A stretch of 64,000 bases of DNA from Lewinellaceae bacterium (GCA_020636355.1 JACJYB010000004.1:124001-188000), one strand, 5' to 3'; positions 43,456-52,460 are shown, counted from the first letter of the stretch. Numbers and translations are program-made. The notes: a model not told the origin generated them from the letters alone.

Positions 43456-44518
43456 CCGGTGGAAGCGATGGCAACAGTCGTCCTGGTGGATCCGATGGTC
43501 ACACTGGGAATACTGGCCCATGCAACTCGTAAATATTCCAGTGGGGTTCATCTGGCTGTTTTACGCAATCCGGGCGCGGCATCCTTTCTTTTTCAGCAAT
43601 ACAAATCCGGTTATCGAAAATGGCGGGTTCCTGGGTGAATCCAAATTCAATATTTACCAACATTTGCCTGAAGCCTATTTGCCAAAAACGGCACTGATTC
43701 CCGCTAATGCAATCAATGTTGAATCCATTCTCCGGCGTGTCCAGGACCTCAACCTTACCTATCCATTTATACTAAAGCCAAACATCGGCGAACGGGGTTT
43801 CCGGGTCGAACGCATTGATGACTATGCTACGCTGGAAAAATATTTGTTGGACACCCCTTATGTTGACCTGCTCATCCAGGAATACGTAGACCTTCCGGTA
43901 GAACTTTCCGTCATGTATCACCGGTTGCCCCATGCGGATCGTGGACGGGTAACCTCGGTCTGCATCAAAGAGTTGCTGACAGTGACCGGCGATGGAAAAC
44001 GGACCCTGCAAGAACTGATTTTCGATTATCCCCGGGCTAAATTGCAATGGGAGACCATGGCAGAACGATGGAAAAGCGATATGGACCAGGTCCTTCCCCC
44101 GCAAGAGAAAAAAAATTTAATGCCCATCGGTAACCATTGCCGGGGAACCATGTTCCTGAATGGAAACGCGCACATTGACGAGGCATTAAACCAAGCTTTT
44201 GACCAGGTGTCCCGCGGAAGCACCGGCATGTTCTACGGCCGTTTTGACTTGCGCTGCCGGAGTATCGATGCCTTAAAACAAGGTGAACCTTTCAAGATCC
44301 TTGAATACAACGGGGTGTCCGCCGAACCTGCACACATTTATCAGCCGGGATACTCGTTGTGGCAGGCCTATAAAGACATTGCTTCGCACTGGCGGATCAT
44401 TTTCAGGATCCATCGCCACCAGCGAAGTCAGGGCATACACCCGATGCCGGTGCAGGAGGGATGGCAACAGGTCAGGCAATATTTTGCATATAAAAAATGG
44501 GCAAGCCAGACATCATGA
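43433..44518 (+). CDS. ATP-grasp ligase-like protein (D-Ala-D-Ala ligase-like fold)
   Basis: 361 residues. The N-terminus is very tryptophan-rich (RWKRWQQSSWWIRWSHWEYW) with a hydrophobic segment (LVNIPVGFIWLFYAI), suggesting contact with the membrane. The ATP-grasp core follows: YPFILKPNIGERGFRV (ATP-binding Lys and glycine loop, about 112-127), LIQEYVDLPVELSVMY (the adenine-binding hinge and following strand), and the metal-binding end FKILEYNGVSAEPAHIY (Glu and Asn). ATP-grasp enzymes make an acyl-phosphate and join it to an amine, thiol or hydroxyl. Some annotations would call this D-Ala-D-Ala ligase, but size and N-terminus differ from Ddl. It overlaps dinB-like by 23 bases and the LysE gene by 4. 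Confidence 0.8.
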   Translation: MSASSSNNRWKRWQQSSWWIRWSHWEYWPMQLVNIPVGFIWLFYAIRARHPFFFSNTNPVIENGGFLGESKFNIYQHLPEAYLPKTALIPANAINVESILRRVQDLNLTYPFILKPNIGERGFRVERIDDYATLEKYLLDTPYVDLLIQEYVDLPVELSVMYHRLPHADRGRVTSVCIKELLTVTGDGKRTLQELIFDYPRAKLQWETMAERWKSDMDQVLPPQEKKNLMPIGNHCRGTMFLNGNAHIDEALNQAFDQVSRGSTGMFYGRFDLRCRSIDALKQGEPFKILEYNGVSAEPAHIYQPGYSLWQAYKDIASHWRIIFRIHRHQRSQGIHPMPVQEGWQQVRQYFAYKKWASQTS

Positions 44519-45138
44519 TGACATTTTGGTTGGTATGGATCGGTTTCGGATTGAGCTTCATCGGATCACTTCCGTTTGGCATGTTAAACCTTACGGTTGC
44601 GGACCTGGGGATGCGCAAAGGGATGCGACCGGCATTGCTTTTTGCAGCAGGTGCTGCTTTGCTGGAATATGGCCAGTCGCTGATAGCGATTCGATTTGCT
44701 CAATGGTTCATCGCCGGTAGTACTTTACGTACTTATATCGACTGGGCTGCGGTCATCATCTTTTTTAGCCTGGGCTTGTACTTCCTCCTGTCCAAGAGTC
44801 AACCGGTCAAAGCCAACCAGGAGCCTCCTCAAGCCGATCACCATTACTTTATGAAAGGGGTAGGCATGGCCGTATTTAACGTCATCGTTTATCCTTACTG
44901 GGTATTCTATTCTACATTTCTCATCAACCAGGGATGGATGAGTACCTCCTGGGCTGATTCCCTGGCCTTCAGTGCCGGTATCACGCTCGGCGCATGGGCT
45001 TTGTTTTACGGTTATGCCCGATTTAGTGTTTGGCTGATCGGACGCAGTGAACATTTTGCAAAATATGCGACCCGTTTTTTTGCCTTGATGGTTTTTACCC
45101 TGGGAGCCATCCAGCTTTACCACAACCTGTGGGGCTAG
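44515..45138 (+). CDS. LysE/RhtB-family exporter
   Basis: Start at 44515, in an ATGATG that overlaps the ATP-grasp stop codon by 4 bases (ATGA type); 207 residues. Six hydrophobic helices are visible. The first carries the family pattern (GFGLSFIGSLPFGMLNLTVADLG, shown by its SLPFGMLNLTV core), and a histidine/glutamine-rich loop (KANQEPPQADHHYF) divides the protein. LysE/RhtB proteins export amino acids or their derivatives. Translational coupling with an ATP-grasp ligase suggests export of that enzyme's amino-acid-like product. Its 3' end overlaps by 4 bases the 3' end of the convergent acyltransferase gene. Confidence 0.85.
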   Translation: MMTFWLVWIGFGLSFIGSLPFGMLNLTVADLGMRKGMRPALLFAAGAALLEYGQSLIAIRFAQWFIAGSTLRTYIDWAAVIIFFSLGLYFLLSKSQPVKANQEPPQADHHYFMKGVGMAVFNVIVYPYWVFYSTFLINQGWMSTSWADSLAFSAGITLGAWALFYGYARFSVWLIGRSEHFAKYATRFFALMVFTLGAIQLYHNLWG

Positions 45139-45902
45139 GTAGTAGGATTTTCCCTGAGCCAATCCAACTGATGAGCGGTCTGCAGACGAATGCATGCTTC
45201 GTCGATCCATTGTTGGGTAGCATTCAATAACCGCCCTCCGTCCGTATCGCGCATCACCGGGCCAAATTCCACAAAAATGGGAATACGCCACCGGCCAAAC
45301 AGCTTTAAAAAATGTGGTAAAAATTGATCCCGGTCGATAAAGGCCGCGGCCCTGTTCGCATATTCAACCGCTACGGGATAAACCGGAATCTGCTGCTCGG
45401 CGGCAATGTAAAAAGCCGCTCGGCGGAATTCAATGGTTTTCCGATAGCTATGGGTCGTCCCTTCCGGGCAGATAAAAATGGACTTATGCGCTCTGAAACT
45501 TTGGTCAATAGCTTTTCGGGCTGCCACTCTGGAACCCTGCTCGTCCCGCTGAACGAAGATAATCCCCGTCATCTTTACGCCCTGGGCGATCAAAGGCCAT
45601 GAACTCACCTCTGCCTTCGCCACCGGATAAGCAAGTATCTCATGCATGACCACAATCGGGTCCAGGTAGGAACGGTGATTGCTCACATAGAGTGCGGTTC
45701 CGGGATCATCCGGAAGGGCACCTGTCACCTCCAGCCGGATGCCCAGGATCGGCATCATTGTACGGATAAATTGCCGGCGATGATGCAGCGCCCTGGTTTC
45801 GCTGTATCCCAGAAACAGGGAAACGACCGCCAGTCGGAGCATGAAGATCGCCAGGAGCACTCCGAAAAATAATAACCTTATAAATCCCAATACATAACCC
45901 AT
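45135..45902 (-). CDS. PlsC-like acyltransferase, probable aminolipid O-acyltransferase
   Basis: 255 residues: an N-terminal membrane helix (LGFIRLLFFGVLLAIFMLRLAVVSLF) listed here by its core LLFFGVLLAIFM, then the PlsC domain with the catalytic NHRSYLDPIV (HxxxxD), GIIFVQRDEQGSR, and the substrate-binding FICPEGTTHS. Such enzymes esterify glycerol-phosphate or lysolipid hydroxyls with acyl chains. It begins 2 bases after a GNAT-type N-acyltransferase gene. The same pairing, N-acyltransferase then O-acyltransferase, defines glsB-glsA of glycine lipids in Bacteroides, and olsB-olsA for ornithine lipids. This gene would be the GlsA/OlsA partner; ordinary phosphatidic acid synthesis (plsC) is the alternative. 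Confidence 0.87.
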   Translation of the reverse strand: MGYVLGFIRLLFFGVLLAIFMLRLAVVSLFLGYSETRALHHRRQFIRTMMPILGIRLEVTGALPDDPGTALYVSNHRSYLDPIVVMHEILAYPVAKAEVSSWPLIAQGVKMTGIIFVQRDEQGSRVAARKAIDQSFRAHKSIFICPEGTTHSYRKTIEFRRAAFYIAAEQQIPVYPVAVEYANRAAAFIDRDQFLPHFLKLFGRWRIPIFVEFGPVMRDTDGGRLLNATQQWIDEACIRLQTAHQLDWLRENPTT

Positions 45903-45904
45903 GA

Positions 45905-47449
45905 TCAGGTTCCTTTTTTTAATGCCTCAATGGTAGCAACCGGCAAATGTTTGAGATCCAAGATCATAAAACCATCCAAAACATCTGAAAAATTCGGATC
46001 CAGGTTAAAGCTGATGAATTTTGCATTTTGTTTGATGTACTGCTTTAATAAAACCGGAATACGGATGTGCGCAGGTTCAATCTCCTCAATGAATTTGTCC
46101 AGATTAGCCAGGTCGGAACCAAGGTTTCGCAAGATGGTCGCAACATCAATGCCTCCCAGGTCAGGCTTAAATGGTGTGCGGGGAGAAAGGAATTTTGCCA
46201 ACTCCTCGTCGTAGTAATTGGCCTTAATAAATTCAACAATCAGACTTTTGGACAAATGTGAATAAAACTTAGAGATGCTTACCGGTCCATAGATGTAGCG
46301 AAGATTGGGATACTTAAGCAGGAAAAAGAGAATGCCCTGCCAGAGTAGAAACAAAGGGAGCGGCTGTTTTTGATACGACTGAATGATAAAGCTCCTGCCT
46401 AGTTCCACTGCCTGTTGCATGATTGGATAAAATCCATCCTGAATTTTGAAAAACTGATGGATGTAAAACCCCGCCGGGCCGAATTTGGCAAATATGTCAT
46501 CGCCTTTTCCAATCCGGTAACCGCCGACCACGCAGCGGGCTTCCTTATCCCAAATGAATAACTGGTGGTAATACAAATCAAATTCGTCGACATCGAGCGC
46601 GTGACCGGTGCCCTCTCCTACGCCCCGAAAAGTCGTTTCCCGCAAGCGTCCGATTTCTCGCATGACCTGTGGAATCTGCCAGATTTCGGCAATATACACC
46701 TGGTATTTTCCCCGCTCAGACATCAGGTTTTCAAACTCCAGAGCGGCGATTTCCGATTCCATTTCATCTATCGGAAGCGGCGGGATTATGTCTTCATGAT
46801 TCGTTTCGGGTATGGTGAAAAACGGTAATACCTCCAGGGCAGATCCCAATGCATGGATCTTGGCCTGTAAGTAACGTTTCATCCTTAAGGTCTGCGAAAA
46901 TTCGGTGAGTTTAGAGGCCGGAAGCAAATGTCCGATCCGAATGATCACCACCTTCTTTTCTTTCCCGGGAAGATAACTCAGACTCACCGGCACGATTGGA
47001 ATGCCAATTGTCCGGGCAGCATCCAGTAGTTTGATTTCCTGATTGACGCCGGGAATGTCCCTTATGCCAGAATAATATTTCAGGGCAAAGCCTAAATGAC
47101 GACCGGCATGCCGTTGTGTTTTAAGGGTTTTACGCCATTTTTTATTGGTCTGTAAAAGCGGTTGTTCCGAAATGGTTTCCGGCGACAGACTCTTCCAATC
47201 CTTACGCTTATTTCGTGGCCAGGTTTCACCCGGCAATATGATCGTAAAAGGATGGCCCGTCTGAGCCAAAAGATAGGCCAGCAGAAATGGATCAAGCTGA
47301 ACATCCAGGCAAGTCGTTAACCACAGACAAGGTTCAAGGTATGCTTTGTGTTTCCAGTCTTCCTGATGAATGCGAACTTCTACGTCCAGTTCCTGCAAGC
47401 GGTGCTCCAGGTATCTGATCAGCTTGGCATTCTTTTCCGTCGCAGTCAC
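45905..47449 (-). CDS. GNAT N-acyltransferase fused to a PlsC-like region, probable aminolipid synthase (GlsB/OlsB type)
   Basis: 514 residues. The N-terminal ~220 residues resemble an acyltransferase domain whose HxxxxD motif I cannot find (segments LLDAARTIGIPIVPVSLSYLPG and VVIIRIGHLLP are still PlsC-like). The C-terminal ~270 residues are the hemolysin/OlsB GNAT domain: RLRETTFRGVGEGTG, LDVDEFDLYYHQLFIWD, VVGGYRIG, and IYGPVSISKFY. OlsB/GlsB enzymes attach a 3-hydroxyacyl chain to the amine of ornithine or glycine. The next gene, 2 bases away, is a PlsC-type O-acyltransferase that would complete the lipid. Which amino acid is used cannot be read from sequence. Confidence 0.85.
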   Translation of the reverse strand: MTATEKNAKLIRYLEHRLQELDVEVRIHQEDWKHKAYLEPCLWLTTCLDVQLDPFLLAYLLAQTGHPFTIILPGETWPRNKRKDWKSLSPETISEQPLLQTNKKWRKTLKTQRHAGRHLGFALKYYSGIRDIPGVNQEIKLLDAARTIGIPIVPVSLSYLPGKEKKVVIIRIGHLLPASKLTEFSQTLRMKRYLQAKIHALGSALEVLPFFTIPETNHEDIIPPLPIDEMESEIAALEFENLMSERGKYQVYIAEIWQIPQVMREIGRLRETTFRGVGEGTGHALDVDEFDLYYHQLFIWDKEARCVVGGYRIGKGDDIFAKFGPAGFYIHQFFKIQDGFYPIMQQAVELGRSFIIQSYQKQPLPLFLLWQGILFFLLKYPNLRYIYGPVSISKFYSHLSKSLIVEFIKANYYDEELAKFLSPRTPFKPDLGGIDVATILRNLGSDLANLDKFIEEIEPAHIRIPVLLKQYIKQNAKFISFNLDPNFSDVLDGFMILDLKHLPVATIEALKKGT

Positions 47450-47627
47450 GTCCAGGTTGGTTCATTTTGCGTCAAAGTAACTAAAATTGAGGGCGCCGGT
47501 TGGAATTTGCCAAAAGAAAGCGATTCAATTGTCGCTTAGCCGCCCTTTGGGGATACAAGCCGGCACTTTCCTGAATTACAACTCTCCGGAATTTACCTAA
47601 CTTGTCTCCATGAAGTGCATGATGCTT

Positions 47628-48167
47628 ATGAAATCCAGCTATTTTATTTCATCGTTACTAATTACCATGCTTTGGTGCGGAGGACTTACGGCACAAAGCA
47701 TACACTGGGGCCCGGAAATCCAGGTTTACCCCACCGGGGTCATTCCCGGTCTACTGATCGAGCACGCTTCCTACCACGATGCCCTTAATATCCGGATCGG
47801 GTATAACCTGGTTAATCACCGGGACCTGGGTGTACAGGAGGATGAGCGCGGCGGTGGATTCGGCGGCAGTCTGGCCTATCTTTATTTCCTGAAAAATTAT
47901 GGCAAGGGATTATTTGTAGGCGCCAGAGCCGACCTGTGGCGGAATAAGATCAAATGGAAGGACCAGATAGGTACGCCGCAGGAAGTACGGGGGACGAGTA
48001 AAATTCTTGTATTCCAGCCAACAGCCCTAGCCGGATTATCCTGGGATTTCGGCCCGGTGCAATTCCGTCCAAATGTGGGGTTTGGAGCAGAACTGAATGT
48101 GCTGACCGATGGCAGGGAGGTGGGCCATGGAGCCATCCTATTGGTCGGAGTTCAATTGTTATTTTAG
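47628..48167 (+). CDS. Small secreted outer-membrane beta-barrel-like protein
   Basis: Start at 47628 (MKSSYFISSLLITMLWCGGLTAQ), with a signal peptide ending TAQ; ATGs at 47610-47622 add only a few residues. 179 residues. The mature protein has aromatic, alternating strands (HWGPEIQVYP, LNIRIGYNLVNHRDLG, SLAYLYFLKNYGKGLFVGARADLW, ALAGLSWDFGPVQFRPNVGFGAELN, ILLVGVQLLF), consistent with an 8-stranded barrel ending in phenylalanine. No family name is assigned. It stands between the aminolipid pair and the ThuA gene. Confidence 0.7.
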   Translation: MKSSYFISSLLITMLWCGGLTAQSIHWGPEIQVYPTGVIPGLLIEHASYHDALNIRIGYNLVNHRDLGVQEDERGGGFGGSLAYLYFLKNYGKGLFVGARADLWRNKIKWKDQIGTPQEVRGTSKILVFQPTALAGLSWDFGPVQFRPNVGFGAELNVLTDGREVGHGAILLVGVQLLF

Positions 48168-48265
48168 CCCTATGAAGGGAAGCCCTTGAAATCTATTACT
48201 TGATTTGGGTTGAAAAAGTTTAATTTAGGTGCCCACCATTTTGATTAACCATTTCATTTCGGACC

Positions 48266-49129
48266 ATGCAATTTATTAAGCCTGTTCTGTATTGTTTTTT
48301 GCTTTTTAGCACCATAGGGCAGCCAGATTTACAGTCGGCTGGTCAATCTACCGCTGTCAATGATCCAATTTTTGATTCGGCCCCGCAATCGATTTCACCA
48401 GAAGCCCGCGCATTGATTTATACCAAGAACGGAAATGGTTATGTGCACGATAACATCGACGCCAGTATCGAAGCACTGCAGGAAATCTGCGCTGATTTAG
48501 GTCTGGCAACCGATGTGATCTCAGATTCGGATCTGTTTACGGACGGCAATCTAAAGCTGTATCAGGTCCTGATCTTTTCCAACACCAACAACGAGACCTT
48601 TGATACGGATGCTCAGAAGCTGGCATTTCAGCGTTATATCCAGGCCGGTGGTGGATTTGTGGGAATCCATTCTGCCAGTGGTTCCGAGCGGCAATGGCCC
48701 TGGTTCTGGAAAATGCTCGGCGGAAAATTCAGACGTCACCCTCCTTTACAACCTTTCAACATTCAGGTCATTGACCCGAATCACCCGGCTACTGAAATGC
48801 TGGGTTCAATGTGGGAATGGGAGGACGAATGTTATTATCTGGATCATCTCAATCCCGATAATCACATATTATTGGCGGCTGACCTAAGCACCATCCAAGA
48901 TGAACAAAAGTCAGAATACCCGGGCGTTGTTTTTGGAACCTACTTTCCGCTGTCGTGGTGCCATCATTATGGAGGAGGCCATGAATTTTATACCGCATTA
49001 GGCCATAAAAGCGAATATTACAGCAACCCTGTATTCCGCAATCACCTTTCCGGCGGCATCCGGTGGGTCATGGAACAGGTAAAAGACCTTGACTATTCCA
49101 AAGCAACCACCGCACTGAACCTCGAGTGA
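48266..49129 (+). CDS. ThuA-domain protein, secreted
   Basis: 287 residues with a signal peptide (MQFIKPVLYCFLLFSTIGQ). The ThuA fold, related to class I glutamine amidotransferases but lacking their triad, is recognised by ALIYTKNGNGYVHDNIDASI, ALQEICADLGLATDVISDSDLF, LKLYQVLIFSNT, the GGGFVGIHSASGSE motif, FRRHPPLQPFNIQVIDPNHPAT, and the GGGHEFYTALGHKSEYY end. ThuA proteins are linked to trehalose or other disaccharide use in Rhizobium, and in Bacteroidota they accompany Gfo/Idh/MocA oxidoreductases, as here (two follow directly). The biochemical activity of the family is not firmly known. It probably acts in the periplasm. Confidence 0.92.
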   Translation: MQFIKPVLYCFLLFSTIGQPDLQSAGQSTAVNDPIFDSAPQSISPEARALIYTKNGNGYVHDNIDASIEALQEICADLGLATDVISDSDLFTDGNLKLYQVLIFSNTNNETFDTDAQKLAFQRYIQAGGGFVGIHSASGSERQWPWFWKMLGGKFRRHPPLQPFNIQVIDPNHPATEMLGSMWEWEDECYYLDHLNPDNHILLAADLSTIQDEQKSEYPGVVFGTYFPLSWCHHYGGGHEFYTALGHKSEYYSNPVFRNHLSGGIRWVMEQVKDLDYSKATTALNLE

Positions 49130-49178
49130 CTTTAATGGCACACCTAACAATTAATTCATCGAACTGTAAATCCTAACC

Positions 49179-50552
49179 ATGAATCGAAGAAATTACCTCA
49201 GGACATCACTATTAGCTACCACCGGTATCATCACAGCACCTACCATTGTACCGGCTTCCGTTTTCGGTAAATCAGCCCCGAGCAACAAGATCAACATCGC
49301 ACAGATCGGATGTGGTCGTATAGCCCGGGATCACGATCTGGCCGAGACCCTTAAATACGATGTAGCCCGGGTAGTGGCTGTGGCCGAACTGGACAGTATC
49401 CGGGGCCAGAAAGGCAAAGAATACATTGAAAAATTTTATGCAGAGAAAAAAGGCAAACCCAACTATGTGGATGTCAAGGTCTATGGAGACTACCGGGAAA
49501 TGCTGATGGACAAGGACATTGACGCTGTTATCATCAGTACGCCGGATCACTGGCATGCCAAACCAGCTATTGATGCGGCGCTGGCCGGGAAGGACATCTA
49601 TCTGCAAAAGCCGGCATCTCTCACCATCGAAGAAGGCCGTCTGATGAGCGACACCATGCACCGCACCGGCCGCATTTTTCAGATCGGTAGTCAGCAACGC
49701 TCGCAAAATCCCTGGCCGCAATTTAAGCGGGCTTGTGAGTTGGTCCGCAATGGCCGTATTGGTGCATTGCATACGGTCAAGATCGGCTTACCCGGTGACC
49801 CGGGCGGACCTGAAGTGCCCGAAATGCCGATCCCGGCAAATCTGAATTACGACATGTGGCTCGGAACCACTCCTGAGGTATACTATACCGAAACACGGGT
49901 TCATCCCCAAGCCGACTTTTCCCGTCCGGGATGGTTGAGGTGCGAACAATTTGGCGCAGGAATGATCACCGGATGGGGCGCCCACCACATCGATACGGCT
50001 CACTGGGGAATGGGTACCGAATATACCGGGCCCATTGAAGTCCAGGCTGAAGCCAAATTTCCGACCAGTGGATTGTGGAATGTACACGGTGATTTTATCG
50101 CCACAGCCAAATACGCCAATGGTGTGACCATGTACGTCAGTGGTGACTATCCGAATGGTGTTCGTTTTGAAGGCTCCGAAGGCTGGATCTTCGTAAGTCG
50201 TGGAAATGTTGGCGTTACCGCCAGTGACCCTTCGCAAGCGACGAACTCCGAGGCTTTCAGCGCCAGTGATGCGCGAATTCTGCAGTCGGTGATCGGCCCC
50301 GATGAGATCCATCTCTACGATAGTCCCGAACAACATGGCAACTGGCTGGACTGCATCATAAGCCGACAACAGCCGGTAGCACCTGCCGAGATCGCACACC
50401 GCTCCTGCAGTGCCTGTCTGGTCATCCATATTGGCATGAAACTCAACCGTAAATTGTACTGGGATCCGGTCCATGAACGTTTTCGTAATGACGATGAAGC
50501 GAACTCGATGTTGTCCCGGCCGCAGCGACCAAAATATGCAATAAGCATTTAG
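49179..50552 (+). CDS. Gfo/Idh/MocA oxidoreductase, Tat-exported
   Basis: 457 residues. It has a twin-arginine-type start (MNRRNYLRTSLLATTGIITAP). The NAD(P) fold begins INIAQIGCGRIARDHD; the catalytic lysine motif appears as LQKPASLT (canonical EKP changed to QKP), followed by GRIFQIGSQQRSQ. The second half holds GMITGWGAHHIDTAHWGMG, typical of the exported Bacteroidota group, in which a His is catalytic. The change of Glu to Gln in the EKP motif is common in this subgroup. It follows the thuA-like gene by 49 bases and probably shares its transcript. A sugar or polyol substrate is assumed. Confidence 0.92.
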   Translation: MNRRNYLRTSLLATTGIITAPTIVPASVFGKSAPSNKINIAQIGCGRIARDHDLAETLKYDVARVVAVAELDSIRGQKGKEYIEKFYAEKKGKPNYVDVKVYGDYREMLMDKDIDAVIISTPDHWHAKPAIDAALAGKDIYLQKPASLTIEEGRLMSDTMHRTGRIFQIGSQQRSQNPWPQFKRACELVRNGRIGALHTVKIGLPGDPGGPEVPEMPIPANLNYDMWLGTTPEVYYTETRVHPQADFSRPGWLRCEQFGAGMITGWGAHHIDTAHWGMGTEYTGPIEVQAEAKFPTSGLWNVHGDFIATAKYANGVTMYVSGDYPNGVRFEGSEGWIFVSRGNVGVTASDPSQATNSEAFSASDARILQSVIGPDEIHLYDSPEQHGNWLDCIISRQQPVAPAEIAHRSCSACLVIHIGMKLNRKLYWDPVHERFRNDDEANSMLSRPQRPKYAISI

Positions 50553-50603
50553 GCTTCGACTCCGCTCAGCTTGACATGGCTTCGTCTCCGCTTGACACGG
50601 CCG
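50553..50603. repeat. Two partial copies of a dispersed GCTTCGACTCCGCTCAGCTTGACA-like repeat
   Basis: Directly after the Gfo/Idh/MocA stop codon, a 25-base unit beginning GGCTTCGACTCCGCTCAG and ending CTTGACATGG is followed by a shorter copy (GGCTTCGTCTCCGCTTGACA). Sequences of this kind recur between genes in many Bacteroidota genomes; on the other strand they translate to QAERSRS. The role is unknown. Confidence 0.5.
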
Positions 50604-50686
50604 CATGATATATTGAGCGACACTCTGAGTGGTGGGTTCACTGTTACTAATCTTCCTTTTATAATATATTGTCAATAAATAGAATC

Positions 50687-52063
50687 ATGATACGTCAGGG
50701 AATTATTTTTTGCCTTTTCATAAGCCTTGCAGCTTGTCAAACACAAGAATCGAAGCCAATGAACGAATCCAGGAAAGTTCAATTGATTACGCTCGATCCC
50801 GGCCATTTTCATGCCGGACTGGTCCAGAAGTTCATGTACGATCAGGTGGATCCGGTCGTTCACGTGTATTCCCCGGGGGGTGCAGAGCTGGAAGACCACC
50901 TCGCCCGCATCAACAGCTACAACACCCGGACCGAAAAACCAACCCATTGGGAAGAGGTAGTCTATACTGGCCCGGATTTTTTGGAGAAAATGCTGCAGGA
51001 CAAAGCTGGCAATGTCGTGGTCATCAGCGGAAACAATGCTAAAAAAGCGCAATACATCGATCAATCCATCGGCGCCGGGTTTAATGTCCTGGCTGACAAG
51101 CCCATGGCCATCCGTCCGGAGGATTACCCCGTATTGCAGCATGCTTTCGCGACCGCCAACGAGAAAGGGGTTTTACTCTATGACATCATGACCGAACGTT
51201 ATGAAATTACTACACAATTGCAGAAAGCATTAGCGCATGATACCGGTCTCTTTGGTACGCTTGAACAAGGCACTGTAGATAATCCGGCCATCACCAAGGA
51301 GAGCGTCCACCATTATTTTAAGTATGTATCAGGTGTTCCTCTTATTCGTCCGGCCTGGTTTTTTGATGTGGACCAGCAAGGTGAGGGTATTGTAGATGTA
51401 TCCACCCATCTGGTCGACCTGGTCTTGTGGGAGTGTTTCCCGGATCAAGCCATTGATACCACCGATGTCCAGGTAGAAAAAGGTACTCGCTGGGCAACCG
51501 AACTGACCCCGGCAGAATTTCGCCGGGTCACCGGCCTGGCTGGTTATCCGGATTACCTCAATAAAGACCTGGTCAAAGATTCCATCCTATCGGTTTATGC
51601 GAATGGCGCTATCAATTTTGCCGTCAAAGGAATACAAGCCAAGGTGTCCGTAACCTGGAATTATGAGGCACCGGAGGGTGCTAAAGACACCCACTATTCC
51701 ATCATGCGCGGATCAAAGGCGAATTTAGTGATCCGCCAGGGAGCCGCTCAAAGTTATCACCCTATGCTGTATGTCGAACCGGTTGACGGGACCAACGCCC
51801 ATTTGTTGGAAGCTCCCCTGACCGCAGCCATCAAAAGCCTGCAGAGCGCTTTTCCTGGTATCGGTTATGAACCATCCGACCTGGGTGACGGCTGGCAGAT
51901 CACCATCCCGGATTCCTACGATGTCGGACACGAAGCGCACTTTGGTCAGGTGACCGAACACTTTCTCGATTACCTCTCCACAGGCAAACTACCCGACTGG
52001 GAAGTACCCAATATGCTGACCAAGTACTGGGTGACGACGAAGGGGTATGCGATGAGTCGGTAG
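50687..52063 (+). CDS. Lipoprotein Gfo/Idh/MocA-like oxidoreductase with Oxidoreduct_C domain
   Basis: Start at the ATG 50687 (MIRQGIIFCLFISLAAC), a lipoprotein signal with Cys17; a TTG six codons upstream is not needed. 458 residues. After VQLITLDPGHFHAGLVQK, which in this subgroup replaces the usual GxGxxG start, it has VVVISGNNAKKAQYIDQSI, ADKPMAIRPED (an EKP variant, DKP) and VSTHLVDLVLWE. The last ~150 residues (QAKVSVTWNYEAPEGAKDTH and beyond) match the Oxidoreduct_C domain. It is membrane-anchored; it follows the Tat-exported paralogue and the ThuA gene, so the three likely act on one extracytoplasmic sugar. Confidence 0.9.
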   Translation: MIRQGIIFCLFISLAACQTQESKPMNESRKVQLITLDPGHFHAGLVQKFMYDQVDPVVHVYSPGGAELEDHLARINSYNTRTEKPTHWEEVVYTGPDFLEKMLQDKAGNVVVISGNNAKKAQYIDQSIGAGFNVLADKPMAIRPEDYPVLQHAFATANEKGVLLYDIMTERYEITTQLQKALAHDTGLFGTLEQGTVDNPAITKESVHHYFKYVSGVPLIRPAWFFDVDQQGEGIVDVSTHLVDLVLWECFPDQAIDTTDVQVEKGTRWATELTPAEFRRVTGLAGYPDYLNKDLVKDSILSVYANGAINFAVKGIQAKVSVTWNYEAPEGAKDTHYSIMRGSKANLVIRQGAAQSYHPMLYVEPVDGTNAHLLEAPLTAAIKSLQSAFPGIGYEPSDLGDGWQITIPDSYDVGHEAHFGQVTEHFLDYLSTGKLPDWEVPNMLTKYWVTTKGYAMSR

Positions 52064-52084
52064 ATTTACTTGGCTTCTACCCCA

Positions 52085-52456
52085 TCACCAGGGTCTGGTA
52101 AAATATTCCGGGTTGATAAGCTCATCCATCTCATGGAATGTCGAGGATGGTGGATTTTTTAAAAGCAGCGGATCACCCTTAGACAATAACTTTTGCAAGG
52201 AGGCTATAGGTACCAATACAAACACAAACACGATCCCCAGTAAAATGGGAGGTACAATGCGGTTAAGCACCTTCGCTAGAAACATCCACCCGATATGGAT
52301 CCAGGCTGCTGCTTGACGGGATAATAATCCCACCAAACCAATTGAAACGGAAAACCATAAAAAATACCTTTCCCTCCGGAGGGCAAAAAGTGCGAGACCG
52401 GCCATCGTCAGGACTAAAACCGTTATCCATGGTTTCTTAGCTGGAACCATACGCAT
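52085..52456 (-). CDS. SxtJ-like small membrane protein
   Basis: 123 residues. Three hydrophobic segments are visible (VLVLTMAGLALFAL, FLWFSVSIGLVGLL, VPPILLGIVFVFVLVPIA) and a polar C-terminus rich in acidic residues (FHEMDELINPEYFTRPW). The pattern and position match SxtJ-family proteins, which occur beside NodU/SxtI-type carbamoyltransferases, in saxitoxin clusters and in many unrelated bacteria. Function is unknown; a membrane partner of the carbamoyltransferase has been suggested by conserved proximity. It is the last gene of the operon, starting 4 bases after the DUF5989 stop. Confidence 0.8.
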   Translation of the reverse strand: MRMVPAKKPWITVLVLTMAGLALFALRRERYFLWFSVSIGLVGLLSRQAAAWIHIGWMFLAKVLNRIVPPILLGIVFVFVLVPIASLQKLLSKGDPLLLKNPPSSTFHEMDELINPEYFTRPW

Positions 52457-52460
52457 TCAC

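Noticed and set aside
43433..44518. ATP-grasp gene as D-alanine-D-alanine ligase (ddl)
   Set aside because: The Trp-rich N-terminus and operon partners do not fit Ddl; only the ATP-grasp fold is shared.
49788..50675. 295-codon minus-strand frame opposite the Gfo/Idh/MocA gene
   Set aside because: It is the antisense shadow of a clear oxidoreductase; its start merely reads through the dispersed GCTTCGACTCCGCTC repeat (QAERSRS).
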